This document shows, piece after piece, positions 35,001 to 47,700 of a DNA stretch of 64,000 bases (position 1 is the first letter of the stretch; every line of letters starts with the position of its first letter). The stretch is from positions 4,681,340-4,745,339 of the forward strand of contig QXEO01002115.1 of assembly GCA_007115705.1 (NCBI GenBank). Direction: 5' to 3'. Under the pieces are notes generated by a model. The model ran no database searches, had not been told where the DNA came from, and was given only the letters and a program-made list of their open reading frames with translations. The translations under genes and the position numbers were made by a program. Source of the stretch: Dactylis glomerata (Eukaryota > Streptophyta > Magnoliopsida > Poales > Poaceae).

Positions 35001-35263
35001 ACGCAAATACTGTGGTATATAAAACTGCAGTTTTTAGGTAAAGGCAAACACCTCAAAGAGTGGAAAACTATAATATTTTTAGAAACTACACTATTTCTAA
35101 ACCAGTTTGAAAATAATTTGCTCCCGAATGCACCTTTTTTAAGGAAAGCCACACTTTATTACTTAGAGACAATAGCCTCAATTTAGGTTTTCACCTGATT
35201 TTTTCTGTACTTAACTAGATACTCTGTTCTATTCAATCAATGAAAATGGCAAAACCTTTGTGC
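32051..35263. other. Intergenic, no gene recognised
   Basis: AT-rich DNA with short frames only. A 29-bp segment starting GTCACTTTTAAATAATACTA occurs at about 33692 and again at about 33779. A foldback lies at 34534-34665. The end at 35220-35263 (AATGAAAATGGCAAAACC...) resembles the 3' tail of a LINE, but no polymerase is visible. Confidence 0.4.
34534..34665. repeat. Short foldback
   Basis: AGTAGTGTGTGCTCGAA on the left pairs with TTCGAGCACACATTACT on the right (one mismatch in 17) around a loop of about 100 bp. It could be a small MITE. No target duplication was established. Confidence 0.5.
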
Positions 35264-36320
35264 CATTTTGAAAGTACAAGGATGTCGCCTAGAGGGGGGG
35301 GGGGTGAATAGGCGATTTAAAACTTTTACGAGTGGCTTGACAAATGCGGAATAAAACTAACGTTTAATTTGCCAAGCATACAAAACCTAAACAAACTAGG
35401 TTCATCTATGTGCACCAACAACTTATGCTAGACAAGATAAGCAACTATGAGATAGCAAGATATATATAACTTCAAGCACGAAGGCTATCACAAAGTAAAT
35501 TGCATAAGTAAAGGAGCTCGGGTATAGAAATAACCGAGGGACGCGGAGACAATGATGTATCCCGAAGTTCACACCCTTGCGAGTGCTAATCTCCGTTGGA
35601 GCGGTGTGGAGGCACAAGGCTCCCCAAATGCCACGGAGGCTCACCGTAATCTCCTCGAGCCCTCCCACCAAGATGGAAGACCCGACCACTATGGGACACT
35701 TGAGGGCGGTCACCGAACCCGTAGAAGCTTGGGGCAATTTCCACAACTCAATTGGAGGCTCCCAAGAATCGCCACTGAGGCACCACAAAGCTTGGGAAGA
35801 TCTCCACAACTTAATTGGAGGTCCCCAAGTAATTGCCACGGAGGCACCACAAAGCTTGGGAAGATCTCCACAACTTAATTGGAGGTCCCCAAGTAACCAC
35901 TAAGCCACTAAGCCGTCTAGGGTTCCAAGAACCCAAGAGTAAAAAAATCAACGAACTTTCACTACCGAATCTCCGAGGAGAACTCAAACCGATGCACCAA
36001 ATGCAATGGCAAGAACACACGAAGTGCTCAAATCCTTCTCTCCCAAATCCTACCAAAGCAACAAATGCTATGGAGGGATATGAGAGGAAGAACAAAGGAA
36101 GAAATCCACAAAGAACTCCAAGATCTAGATCCAATGGGTTCCCCTCACAAAGAGGAGGAAGTGATTGGTGGAAATATAGATCTATATCTCCTCTCTCTTT
36201 TCCCTCAAAGATATGCAAGAATCATGGGAGGAATTGAGAGATGGGCAAGCTTTCCAAGGTCAACAATGGGGGGAGAGAGAGGGGAAAAACGAGCTAACCC
36301 AAGCTTGAAGAAGGGGAGGG

Positions 36321-36330
36321 GTATTTATAC
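36321..36330 (-). promoter_or_regulatory. LTR TATA box in a palindrome (also 55423-55432)
   Basis: The minus strand reads GTATAAATAC inside a GGGAGGGG...CCCCTCCC palindrome. It is the only TATA-like site well placed within the LTR and is followed downstream by the U5-like part. Confidence 0.6.
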
Positions 36331-36363
36331 CCCTCCCGGGATTGTAGCCATTGCAGTACTGCA

Positions 36364-36612
36364 GGGGCCGGATATTCCGGTCCAAGTTTGGACCAGATAT
36401 TCCGCCCCCCTCAGAAAACTGCTAAGGACTTCGCGCGCGTCGTTCAGATTTGGGGCCGGATATTTCGGCCGGATATTTCCAAAACTGGGCCGGATATTCC
36501 GGCCACCCCTAAAAATGGCTAAGGACCAGAAAAAGGCGAGGCGCGCGTCACTCAGATTTGAGGCCGGATATTTCGGCAAGATATTTCTAAAACTGGGCCG
36601 GATATTCCGCCC
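36364..36612 (-). promoter_or_regulatory. Array of GGATATTCC / GGCCGGATATT motifs upstream of the LTR TATA box
   Basis: At least eight copies of a near-palindromic motif (GCCGGATATTCCGGCC and variants with TTTCGG) lie in about 250 bp, immediately upstream of the TATA box in the element's direction. The sister LTR has the same array at about 55465-55714. The position suggests an enhancer-like U3 array; that function is inferred. Confidence 0.55.
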
Positions 36613-37523
36613 AAGAAAAGTGAGCAACACGAAAACAGCGATAACTTTTGCATCCGGACTCCGTTTTCGATGATCTTGGGCTCGTTGGAATCACCACAAT
36701 GAGCACTACACCATCATCCATAGAAACATCATAGTCCAACAAAGGAGGATGAAGCCAAATGATAAAAGGTTTGACTTAGCTATAAAGATGAACCGGTAAA
36801 ACCTCCAAACACTAAAAATGCAATTAGAGTTCCATACGAAATCCGTTTTTGATGAGCTAGAGCTTGTCATGGAAATAACCACAAGCTCTAGAACCTCACA
36901 TGGATAAAAGCCAAATAAGAACCAAGAAAGATAATGCCAAGTATGCAAAGGTTTGAGCTCTCTCTGAACAATACGAATAAGTTACTCACTCGAGAGCCCT
37001 CTTGATAGTACGGCTACCAATCCTATAACCCGGTCTCCAAACTAACACACGAGACTGGTAGAAGAGAAAACCTATCAAGAACAAACCTTTTCCTTGCGCA
37101 ATCCACTTGAGCTAGATGATGACGGTCTTGACACCCTCAAGATTGGACTACCTTTCTTGATTGCGCTTGCTCGGTGAAGACTTGCGGATTGCTTCCCAAT
37201 ACTTCACAATGGGAGAGACACTTGAACTTGCACTTCGACTTGATCAACATTGCACTTAAACTTATTCCTTCATAATGATGATGTCTTGAGAATGCACATG
37301 AGTGCTCACCCCAACTTATTCCTCAAGACACACTCTATATAGGCTCAACTCCCTTGATCATCACATAAACTTCTTTATTTGCATCTTCTTACAACCTTGA
37401 AACCAACATATGGCTCAAGCGTTGTCTACGGACAAGTCCTACAAATATAACTCGATGCAAACATTAGTCCATAGGGATTGTCATTAATTACCAAAACCAC
37501 ACATGGGGGCAAATGCTCTTTCA

Positions 37524-37539
37524 ATCTCCCCCATTTTGG
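37524..37539 (-). other. Polypurine tract of the copia element
   Basis: The minus strand reads CCAAAATGGGGGAGAT directly before the 3' LTR, in the canonical position for plus-strand priming. Confidence 0.8.
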
Positions 37540-40500
37540 TAATTGATGACAATCTCTTTGAGAGGGTTTATATAATGAATTTAAAGGACTAAGATGGTTA
37601 CACTAACATCAAATACTACAAAAGTATGTGATGTTAGTAGAACCATCATATATAGAGCAAACTCCCCCACAATCTATGCACGTGTGAATGAACTTGAATT
37701 TCATTGTATATATTGCCAACCAATGTTGTTGGTGGAGTTTCCACTATATATACTCAACCATGCAAAGCATGCAAGGCAAATGCTTAAGAACAAAACAAAA
37801 GCATGAAACCCAATTCCCTTCAAACCCTCGAAACTTCTCCCCCATTGGCATCCATTGCCAAAATGGGCGGAAAGGCTTAGAAGGCCAATATAGTGAGAGT
37901 TCCTCCTCAAGGTGTGCATGGCACAAAAAAAGGTGAAAACACATGCACAAATTCAAGGACAAAAATTTGGAGGAAATCAAACTATATTAAGGATCAAAGA
38001 TTGCAAACAAAAAAGGATGACATGATGGTTAAACTTCCAACAAATGAAGATAGCAATCAAAAGATCCAAATAGTGAATCAAATAAAGATATTATGAGAAG
38101 ACCAAAACAATGCTCTAAATAATATGAAGAAGCTCCCCAAGGTTTGTGCACAACATATTCCATTTGAATTAAAGTATAAGGTGCACAAACATGGAATCAT
38201 CACTCCCTCGATATTATTTAAAACATAATGATACGAAGTGACATCAAATACTATGATAACCACAAAATGGTGCTTTAAAATGAAATGAGGAAGCTCCCCA
38301 AGGTACATGCACAAGATAGAATGTTTGCATTTGAATACAATTTGCACAACATGGAATCCTCACTCCCTCAATACCATTTAAAAGGAACCATTAGCAAGAG
38401 ACCATAGAAAAGAAATCAAGCTTAACACTTGCATCAAGGAAATGGTTGAGCAACAAAAAAGGAACCAACATATTAAACGGCTCAACCAAAGGAATGTGTG
38501 ATAGGAATGACAAAGCATATTATAAGACTAGTACAAAGATGTACATAGAGCATCCACATAGTCCTCAATGGATGATATTGCTTAGCATTCCATCCCAACA
38601 CACAAGGTTTAAAAAAGATATCAAATAAGGAGATATCATCTCTCATGTGTATAAGTTTCTAAGTAGACAACATCACAAAGATAATTATCACAAAGAAACA
38701 TGTACACATAAAATAGATACAAAGAATAGAACATGATATCCAAACAAGTTCATGCAATATACCAATGAGATTTTTACTTTTAAAGTATGGCCAAAGGCTC
38801 AATTTATCTTATTGCATATTGAAGAACTTCAACCACAAACATGTCAAAGACATCACAAATATCAACAAGGGAAAGAAGATAGTTGGGATGTTTTGAGAAA
38901 AACGACAAGTATCACGAATAAGTATACCAAAAGAAAGAACTAAATTTGCACTTTCATCAATATTGCACATGTGAAGAACTTGAGGAATTGATATGCAATA
39001 AAATTGCTAGATAGACATATTTGGGAAGGGTGAATCATGAGCATGATTATATATATTCCCCAAAATATGCACTCATCTCAAATTACTCACATTTTCAATA
39101 GAGAGGTTTCATTAAGATCTTTGCAAATAAAGATTTTCATGCCATGAAATGACCCATACAAGGTTAGATGCTAGAAAAGTATGCATGAATAAGATACTTG
39201 TTACCGAGATACCATTAGAAGGATGTAGTAGATAGGAGTTCTTCAATAATCCTAGCTTGCCACAAATTATCAACTAGTCACCGCTTCATGCTTATTATTG
39301 AGACAAGCACCAATATATCTCCCATGTACCTAAAACAAATTCAAGTACAATATGGTCCCCAAACTCATTGGGTCCGAAGTAGTTAGACACTACAATATAT
39401 AGGACAAGCTCCACATAAATATGTGCATATAGATATGAACTTGAATTTCATGCACATCTTAGCCGATTTAGGATTTATTGGAGTTTACCCTATATATTGG
39501 ATCAAAGAAAGTAAAGCATGCCATAAAGTATACATTTAGTAAATATGCATGCACAAGACTTTCAAGATCCAAAAGAGATACAATTTGGACAAAACACCAA
39601 GAAGACCAAGAAGTCACACAAAGGTGTGAAGAACTAAAGGTTGTCCGAAATTTTATCAAAGAATCAACTCAACACAAAAATGACTCCAAAGTCCACCAAG
39701 TGAACAAAGCACACGCCAATGAGCATAGAGGATCACTAAAACACACATGCCCAATGAGTTATCTCATTTTAAGAATATAGAGCAAAAACAAGAGAAGAGA
39801 TAACCATTCTCCCAAAGAGATCAAGGTTCCAACAAACAAACCAAACTCTCCACTCTTTTATGATGGCACACTAAGTACCAAAAACAAAAAGATTTGTCTT
39901 CCAACAAAAACCAATACCAATTGAAATAAGCCACAAGAGTATGTTATAGAAAATATAGGAGAGCTCCCCCAAGATTAGTGCATTATTTATGATTTTGCAT
40001 TTAAATACAAAATGCACATAAATGGGATCATCATCTCAACCTACATTAAGAATAACACAAAAAAAGTTCAACAAAATCAAATGGAATCACAAGAGTTAAG
40101 AAAGACAATGGGAATTTAAAACAAATGCATTCCTTGGCAAGAGATAAGGTAATTAAAAGCAATAGCCAATAAAAAGATGATCAATATATATATACCACAT
40201 GATAGAGTACCAATTGTCCAAGGACAAGAGGTATTTGGAGTTATTAATTTCCTGGTGGTATTTTACACATAAATCCAAGATCATCTTCACAACAAGAAGC
40301 ATATGAAAAGGATAAGAATTAAACACAATGCTAAAGAAGATATTCTTGATAGACTCAAATAGTTAAACAATCACGCAAAGCAATGATTAGGATAACTTGA
40401 AGCAAATGGTTTTCCAACTTTGATATAGAATTCCACATTTTAGGAAAAACCTACCAAGAATGTATCTCACAAACAAGATCCAAAACAAGAGCAATAAAAC

Positions 40501-41208
40501 AATTTGGCAAATTGAAACTTGTTTGAGCAAACATGTCACATAGAAGAAAGATAATTTGCAATATCAACACTATGTGACACAACCTCAAATATACACATTT
40601 TATTGGTTTGTAGTATGCACAAAGCATATTTCTCCCCCATAATGTGATAAAGCATTTATTTTCACAAGAGGCAAATAAAATCCAACATGAGATGATTAAT
40701 GGACATTATAGAATTTGAATTTCTCATGAGCATGATATACCACATAGAGACTAGATAATTTAAAATATAAACACTAAGTGGTATTCCTCATGTGCACACA
40801 TATTTAGGATTGTGAAGTGCCAAAGCATATCACTCCCCCAAAATGGATAGTCCATTAGTCTCTCAAAAAAGCCAAATAATATAAACGAAGATGCAATAAG
40901 GCTCAAACACAAACACACATACATGGTATGCAAACCCACAAGTACATACTTGATTAATCAAAATAAAACAAGTAGGTAGCACAACATATACAAACACATG
41001 TAATGGAACACAACCAACACATGCAAAAGGGGTGAGTAACTTTCAATGTAGATAAGTTGAGTACATATTACCGCAAGGAGGAACATTGGATATATGATAT
41101 AAACAAGATAATCCAATTGACTTGACTTGAGACAATATATTGATGAAGATCCCTTAATTCTTCATGATATAGCCAAGTCTCCAATGCCCTCCAACAAACA
41201 CCTATTGA
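37540..41208. other. Non-coding internal region of the copia element with internal repeats
   Basis: This is AT-rich, with short frames only and no pol domain. Segments recur: AGCTCCCCAAGGT...GCACAA at about 38130 and 38290, and a related AGCTCCCCCAAGATTAGTGCA at 39963. A second repeated block (ATGAACTTGAATTTCAT, GGAGTTT, TATATA) occurs at 37640-37790 and 39395-39560. This is the space where pol would be in an autonomous element. Confidence 0.65.
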
Positions 41209-43565
41209 TCAAGTTTTGGTGTGATGGTCCCCAACTAAGCTGGGTCCTAAGAGGTTAGTCACAATAGGCTTGGCCACCCAAATGGTTCTTTTCTTGACAC
41301 CACATGGAGTACCAACAAATTTGGCAAACACATTGCCAACCTTATCCTTGCAAAGGGAATAAGCATCATCAATTATGATAGGGTTGGATGAGTTACCCAT
41401 AGAGCATGAAGAAGAAAGGTGACCCTTCTCATGGCATATGTAGCAAGTTCTTTTCTTCACCTTCTTCTCACTTGATTTCTCCGCAATGGGAGCATTAGCT
41501 TGATTCTTCTTGGGAAGTGGCATTTCTTCAACTCGAGGTTGAGCGTGCCCTTGAACTTGAGGCCGCTTCCCTTGTTGCTTCTGAACTAATGCCTTCTTCT
41601 TCAAAGGGCAAGATCTAACATGGTGCCCTTCAATTTTGCACTTGAAGCAAACAATCTTGGCCGGATCTTTGACTTGTCCTTGGCCCTTCTTCTTCTTGTT
41701 AATCGTGGACTTCTTGTTGTTGTTGGAGATAAACCCAAGTCCACTCTTGGCATTGGGGGATTTTTGCGCACTCAACATACAAGTTTGGATTTCCCTTCAT
41801 GACTCTTTACCAAGTCTTTCTTCAAAGAAGAGACTTGGGCCTTGAGCTCTTCGATTTCCTCTACATGGTTAGTAACAACACAAGTACTAGAGGAAGTAGA
41901 AGCTTCATTGTTAGAGCAACAAGGAAAGGAAAGTAATTCATCACAAGATGTAGCAATGTTATGAGTGGATGAATTACTAGGACTAGCACAAGGCAATATG
42001 GCATTTTGAGAAGTAGTGCAAATGTCCACATGAGGCTCACTAGATGTTACCTTTGACATAATAGCCTCATGAGCTAATTTTAGCCTATCATGGGAAGGTA
42101 GAAGATCCTCATGGGAGCTAGAGAGCTTTCCATGATTTTCTTCCAATTTCCCATATTTGCTAGTTAGCAAATCAAGTTGAGCCCTTAGCTCAACATTCTC
42201 CTTCAAGATGGATGCTTCACAAGAAGTAGAGTTAGTAGCACAAGCATCATCACTAATGGAAAGCGGAGAAGACAATTTAGTAAGCTCATTTGAATTTGAA
42301 GCTTTAAGTTGCTCATGCGACTCGGTGAGAATGATGGGCTCACACGAAATGACCCTAGAGTCATTTTTAAGAAGCACAACATTCTCAAGGAGTTTAGCAT
42401 AAGTAACTACAAGCTCTTCATATTTAGTTTCAAAATCATTTGCCACCACAAGAGTTCTATCATAGGATTTCTTTATTTTAGATAATTCTAAAGTAAAGGT
42501 CTCCTCAAGAGATTCCTTGGTGGTTTGTTCTTCTTCTAGAGCTTCTTTTAGATCTGCAATCTCATCCGCGTAATCACGGGCATGACCTTGCATTTAAAAA
42601 ATGGTATCCTCATGCTCCTCAATAATTTTATTGCTCTCGGTGGCAATAGCCAAAATCTTATAGAAGTAAGAGCAAGCAATTTTATTCTTACGAATAGCAT
42701 GAAAAAACATTTCACTCTTCTCAAATAAAGAAGCAAGATCATCATATTCTTCTTCATTATCCTCATTCTCATCATCACTAGATATATTGGGTTCCAAAGA
42801 AGGAGTTACCTTTGAAGCCCTAGCCATAAGGCAAATGTGGGAAGCAATTGATGATGATGAATAAATACTTGAAGCACCAAGCGAGATCATTTCTTGGCCA
42901 ATAGAATTTCTGGTTTCCTCTACATTGTTAGACACACAACAACTAGAGGAACTAGAGGCATTTATATCATGGCAACAAGACGAAGTAAGCATATCATTAT
43001 GAGATGTGTTCAAGGAGCATACACATGATATGCAAGGACTATCAACACAAGCATGTAAAGCATTTATGGTGCTAGAAGTGTTTAAGTCCAAAGATGAAGC
43101 ATGGCAATGAGATAGAGATGAATGATCATCACAAGTAAGCTTACTATCAACATTGCAATTTCCATCACCATTCACCATAGAGTTACCTTATGTCTTGCTA
43201 CACTTTGGTGAAGTGGAAGAGGGTTCATCACGACCGGAAGTGGAGGGAATACAATCATCCTCAATCTTGTTGGACATGTCATATTTGTCTTGAATCTTTG
43301 TCCAAACCTCATGAGCGCTACGGAAAGGCATGATTGCAAGAATAACTGCATTGCTCACAAAGTCAACAAGCACATTAGTAGCTCGAGAATTAAGATAAGA
43401 GTTTCTCTTCTCCTCTAAAGATAGGCTTTGGGAATCCTTAGGAGGAGAGAAACCCATATCTAGAATTCTCTCTATATTTGGGTCCATATCACGAAAATGA
43501 TTAAGCATGCAAATTTTCCATATATCATAATTAGTGCCATCAAATATAAAGGTGTCATTGTGCAC
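41209..43565 (-). pseudogene. Copia gag with two zinc knuckles, broken
   Basis: The N-terminal UBN2-type gag domain (FDGTNYDIWKICMLNHF, SAHEVWTKIQDKYD) is followed by long Ser- and Cys-rich and coiled-coil segments, then two CCHC zinc knuckles (CFKCKIEGHHVRSC, CYICHEKGHLSSSC) near the C-terminus. In-frame TAA codons at 43188-43190 and 42594-42596 and a frameshift near 41780 break the frame. Without them the three pieces read through in order. An ATG-initiated start is not in frame with the domain. The product would have formed the virus-like particle of the element. Confidence 0.85.
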
Positions 43566-43623
43566 TAATCCCTTGCCGACATCTTTGCTCTCAAGGCGGT
43601 GAAGCCCTAAAATGAGAGACCTC

Positions 43624-43635
43624 GCTCTGATACCA
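43624..43635 (-). other. Primer-binding site (tRNA-Met type) of the copia element
   Basis: TGGTATCAGAGC on the minus strand, two bases after the LTR end. This is the standard copia primer complement to initiator tRNA-Met. Confidence 0.9.
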
Positions 43636-43637
43636 AA

Positions 43638-43875
43638 TGAAAGTACAAGGATGTCGCCTAGAGGGGGGGGTGAATAGGCGATTTAAAACTTTTACGAGTG
43701 GCTTGACAAATGCGGAATAAAACTAACGTTTAATTTGCCAAGCATACAAAACCTAAACAAACTAGGTTCACCTATATGCACCAACAACTTATGCTAGACA
43801 AGATAAGCAACTATGAGATAGCAAGATATATATAACTTCAAGCACGAAGGCTATCACAAAGTAAATTGCATAAGT
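43638..43875 (-). mobile_element. 5' LTR of the copia element, first segment
   Basis: This matches 35269-35506 of the sister LTR and stops at the 3-bp target AGT (43873-43875), where the CACTA element begins. Confidence 0.93.
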
Positions 43876-43904
43876 CACTAGTAGGAAAACCCTTATAGGT
43901 GGGA

Positions 43905-44240
43905 TGCAATTCTGTGGCGCACTAGCCAGCAGTGCGCCACAGAAAATAATTCTGTGGCGCACCAAGAAGGGTGCGCCACAAAAATACAGCATTTCTGTGG
44001 CGCACCAGAAGGCCATGCGCCACAGAATTTTGGTGGGGCCCACTCCCTGCCAGCCCCAATCATTGGTTCCACTAATTCTGTGGCGCACCTGGTGTGATGC
44101 GCCACAGAATTAGTGCATTCTGTGGCGCATCTTGTCTGGTGCGCCACAGAATTAGAACATTCTGTGGCGCATCAGGTCTGGTGCTCCACAGAATTAGTGG
44201 AATTCTGTGGAGCACTTGACCAGATGCGCCACAGAATTAG
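43905..44240. repeat. 5' subterminal repeat array of the CACTA element
   Basis: About fourteen copies of TTCTGTGGCGCA or its inverse TGCGCCACAGAA form seven inverted pairs with short spacers. One pair has the variant GTGGAGCAC. In the En/Spm system such repeats bind TNPA; binding here is inferred. Confidence 0.9.
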
Positions 44241-44496
44241 CCCGTCCCACACCTTTAAAGTGCCAACCTACCACACCTCCCACACTCCCAAGCCATTCAT
44301 CTTCCTCTCCTCCATCTAGATCTAGCTCTAGCTCCCTTCCCTCTCATCCCATTTTGACCATAGTTTTCACTTTCTTTGGTACTTATTGTACTTACTTTGG
44401 TTGATACATAATTGGCGGTGAGGAGAAGCCTCTCCATACTCTCTCCTCCTCTCCAACTCATCGATCGCGGTCTCTTCTCGGTATCGAATCTACAAG

Positions 44497-44773
44497 GTGA
44501 GTATTTGGAGGGGACATGCATGCGCATGTCGATCTTGTGTATGGATGATTGTTGCACGTGAAGCGCTTGTGTGTGTGCCGGTGTGGTGCATGGATGTTTG
44601 TCGAGACGTTGATTCATTTCCGTTTCGGCAAATTTTTGTACTACCCATACGTCCTACCTTTAGGAGAGGTCATGCCGAATTTTTCCGTTCTATGTATACC
44701 TTTAGGAGAGTTCCATGCATGTGTGTGCATGTGTTGCGGTTGTAATTTTCAGCTCTATGTGTACCATTTGCAG
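44497..44773 (+). other. 5' leader intron of the CACTA transposase gene
   Basis: Donor CTACAAG/GTGAGT and acceptor ATTTGCAG/ACAACC frame a 277-bp intron ending 6 bp before the start codon. This explains why the open frame extends upstream of the true start. Confidence 0.7.
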
Positions 44774-44779
44774 ACAACC

Positions 44780-47700
44780 ATGGTCCTCTCGATGAGTTCC
44801 GCTCGAATTAGTAGATACAAGAAAGACGCGAAGGAGGACATGATTCGGAACAATAGGCGCCAGATAAGATGTCCGTGTCGATCATGCAAACTCGAGCGCT
44901 GGATCAACCCTGATTCCGGACAACTGGAGGAGCACCTGCTGAGGCGCGGTTTCATGCAGGACAACCAGGCGTGGCCGGCCCCAACAAATGGTGCGCATGA
45001 AGACCATGGTGGCGAGCGAGATGACGAAGCACCACATGTCGGTGGAGAATATCATCATGAAGAAGAAGTCGGCGGAGAAGATCATCATGAAGTAGAAGTT
45101 ACCGGCGGAGAAGATCATGATGAAGAAGAAGATTCTGGCGCGACTCCGCTAATTTCGGCCTTGCGGGACTCTCATGTTCAAGATCTGCTCCTCCATGAGA
45201 CGAGCAACGACAGAGCTGCAGCCAGAGAGAGAGCCAAGCTGGCACAAATGGAGAAAGACGGGATGACTCCGATATTTCCTGGGTGCCGTCCGCAGGATAC
45301 GCGCTTGCATGTAACACTTGATTGTTTGCAGATGAAGACGCAGAACAAATGGACCGATTCCAGCTTCAGCAAGAACATGAAATTCTGGCACGATCGTCTC
45401 CCAGAGGGGAACACATTGCCAAGTAGTATCGAGGAGGCCAAGAAAGTTGTGTGCCCTCTTGACCTACCGTACGAAAGATACCACGCCTGCATCAATGATT
45501 GCGTGATTTATCGGGGGGAGTACAAGGCCATGACCACATGTCCTGTGTGCGGCCACGGACGGTACAAGGTTGGGAACAAGAAGGTACCTCGAAAAGTGGT
45601 ATGGTACTTTCCTATCACTCCCCGTCTGCAGCGGTATTTCGTGGACCCTAAGGAAGCAAAGCTCATGCAATGGCACGTGGAAAGGGAGAAGCCCGAAGAA
45701 GATCCGGAGATGGGCTATATGCTGACACACCCTTCAGACGCTGGCCAGTGGGAAGCATTGGACATCGCCTTCCCTAGGTTCGGGGGCGATGGAAGGAACA
45801 TCAGGCTGGGTATGAGCACCGATGGACTCAATCCGTTCGGCAACCAGAGTAGCACGCATAGCACCTGGCCTGTGTTTGTATGGCCTTACAACCTACCCCC
45901 GTGGCTGTGCACCAAGCAAAGGTATATACACCTGAGTATTCTCATTCAGGGGCCGAAACAACCAGGTGTCGACATGCATTTGTATCTCAGGTTGCTGAAA
46001 GAGGAGTTAGACACGTTGTGGAAGACGCCACCCCGTACGTGGGATGCCTACAGTAGAACTTATTTCGATATGAGAGCCGCATTGATCACGATGGTCACGG
46101 ACTATCCTGGTTGCGCATACGTATCTGCCCAGGTCAGCCACGGATTCTGTGGCTGTGTGAAGTGCATGGACGAGACCCCGCATCTACAGCTACCAAGGGA
46201 TCCCGGGTCCTCGAAAACCGTGTACCCAGGTGCTCGAAGGTGGCTTCGCTTGGATCACCCATGGAGAAAACGCGCTGATCTGTTCAATGGTAAAGATGAG
46301 CCCGATGGACCCCCGCGACAGAGGAGCGGTGCAGAAATCGACAATCTTCTAAAAAATTGGAAGGAGTGCCCAGCGCCGGGAAAGAAGCGACCGAAGCCAG
46401 AGCCGCTGCTCGGTGTATGGAAAGCGAGGTCTATTTTCCACGACTTGGAGTACTGGAAGGTCCTCCACACGCCCCACAGCCTCGATGTCATGCACATTAC
46501 GAAGAACGTTACCGAGAGTCTGCTTGGCACTCTTTGCAACTCGGAAAAGTCCAAGGATGGGCCGAAAGCAAGATACGATTTGAAACATTTTGGCATCAGA
46601 AAATCTCTTCAAACCCCCGATACTGATGACAACGACGACAATGATGATGATGATGATCAGACGGAAGGGACTCAACGTCTCCGCAAAAGGGCTAAGAAGA
46701 ACGCGGTGGTGCTTCCCGCTGCCTGCTTCACAATGAGTCCGGAGGAGCTCGAGCAGTTTTTTAGGTGCCTCCTACGAGTGAAACTTCCGCACGGTTACTC
46801 GGGGAGTATAAGCAGATATCTAGACGTAGCAAAGAAGAGGTTCACCGGGATGAAGTCTCACGATTGTCACGTGCTCATGACGCAGATACTTCCCGTTGCG
46901 ATCCGAGGGATAATGGACGAGCACGTCCGTGATACGCTGTTTGGCCTTTGCAACTTCTTTGACGTTATCACCAGGAAGTCCATCGGCGTGAGGCAGCTCA
47001 AGATGCTACAGGATGAGATCGTGGTGATACTATGTGAGCTCGAGATTTACTTCCCGCCCGCATTCTGTGATATATGCGTCCATCTCCTTCTCCATGTCGT
47101 TGATGACATCAGGCAGCTCGGCCCGACGTTCCTCCACAACATGATGCCTTTCGAAAGGCAGAACTGTGTCATGAAAGGATACGTTCGCAACAGGGCCCGT
47201 CCAGACGCAAGCATGGCCAAGGGGTTCCTAACCTACGAGTGCATCTCCTTCTGCCAGAATTATCTAAGCACCGAGGACGACCAGGATCATGTTGGTCTGC
47301 CCACTAGGACGCACCTCGGCAGGCTCGCTGGAGTCGGTCACCGCGAGGGCTACCGCTCAGTCCATGTGGGCATTGTCAATCGACGCGACGACTTTGAAAG
47401 GGCTCACCGGGTCGCGCTACAACACTTAAAATTGGTCGAACCTTTTGTGCAAGAGCACAAAAGCATAATCGAGCAGAATTACATCGATATGGGCCGGCCA
47501 AGGAAGATGGGAGACGTAACCAAAGAGCACAACTCCAGCTTCACGCTTTGGTTTAAGCAAAGTCAACTACTTCAAGCACAGAGAAGAAGGCCTTCTACCG
47601 AAGATGAAAAACTCATATACACCTTATCACAGGGCCCCGGGCATAACGTAAAGACCTATCAGGGGTACGACATCAACGGGTACAGATTCTACACCGAGGA

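Larger units (their letters stand above)
35269..37523 (-). mobile_element. 3' LTR of the copia element (intact, 2255 bp)
   Basis: TG...CA ends with the local inverted repeat TGAAAG/CTTTCA. It contains the uninterrupted site ATAAGTAAAGGAGCTCGG (from about 35502), where the CACTA sits in the sister LTR. A TATA box is at 36321-36330 and repeated GGATATTCC motifs lie upstream of it. Confidence 0.92.

Noticed and set aside
36065..36673. Plus-strand 202-residue frame in the copia LTR (also 55317-55775)
   Set aside because: It covers the LTR promoter array; the repeated FGAGYF / GRIFRP pattern is produced by the GGATATTCC repeats, and it runs against the element's sense.
38127..40040. A CRISPR-like or satellite array in the copia internal region
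   Set aside because: Only two or three diverged, irregularly spaced repeats; typical of non-coding retrotransposon DNA.
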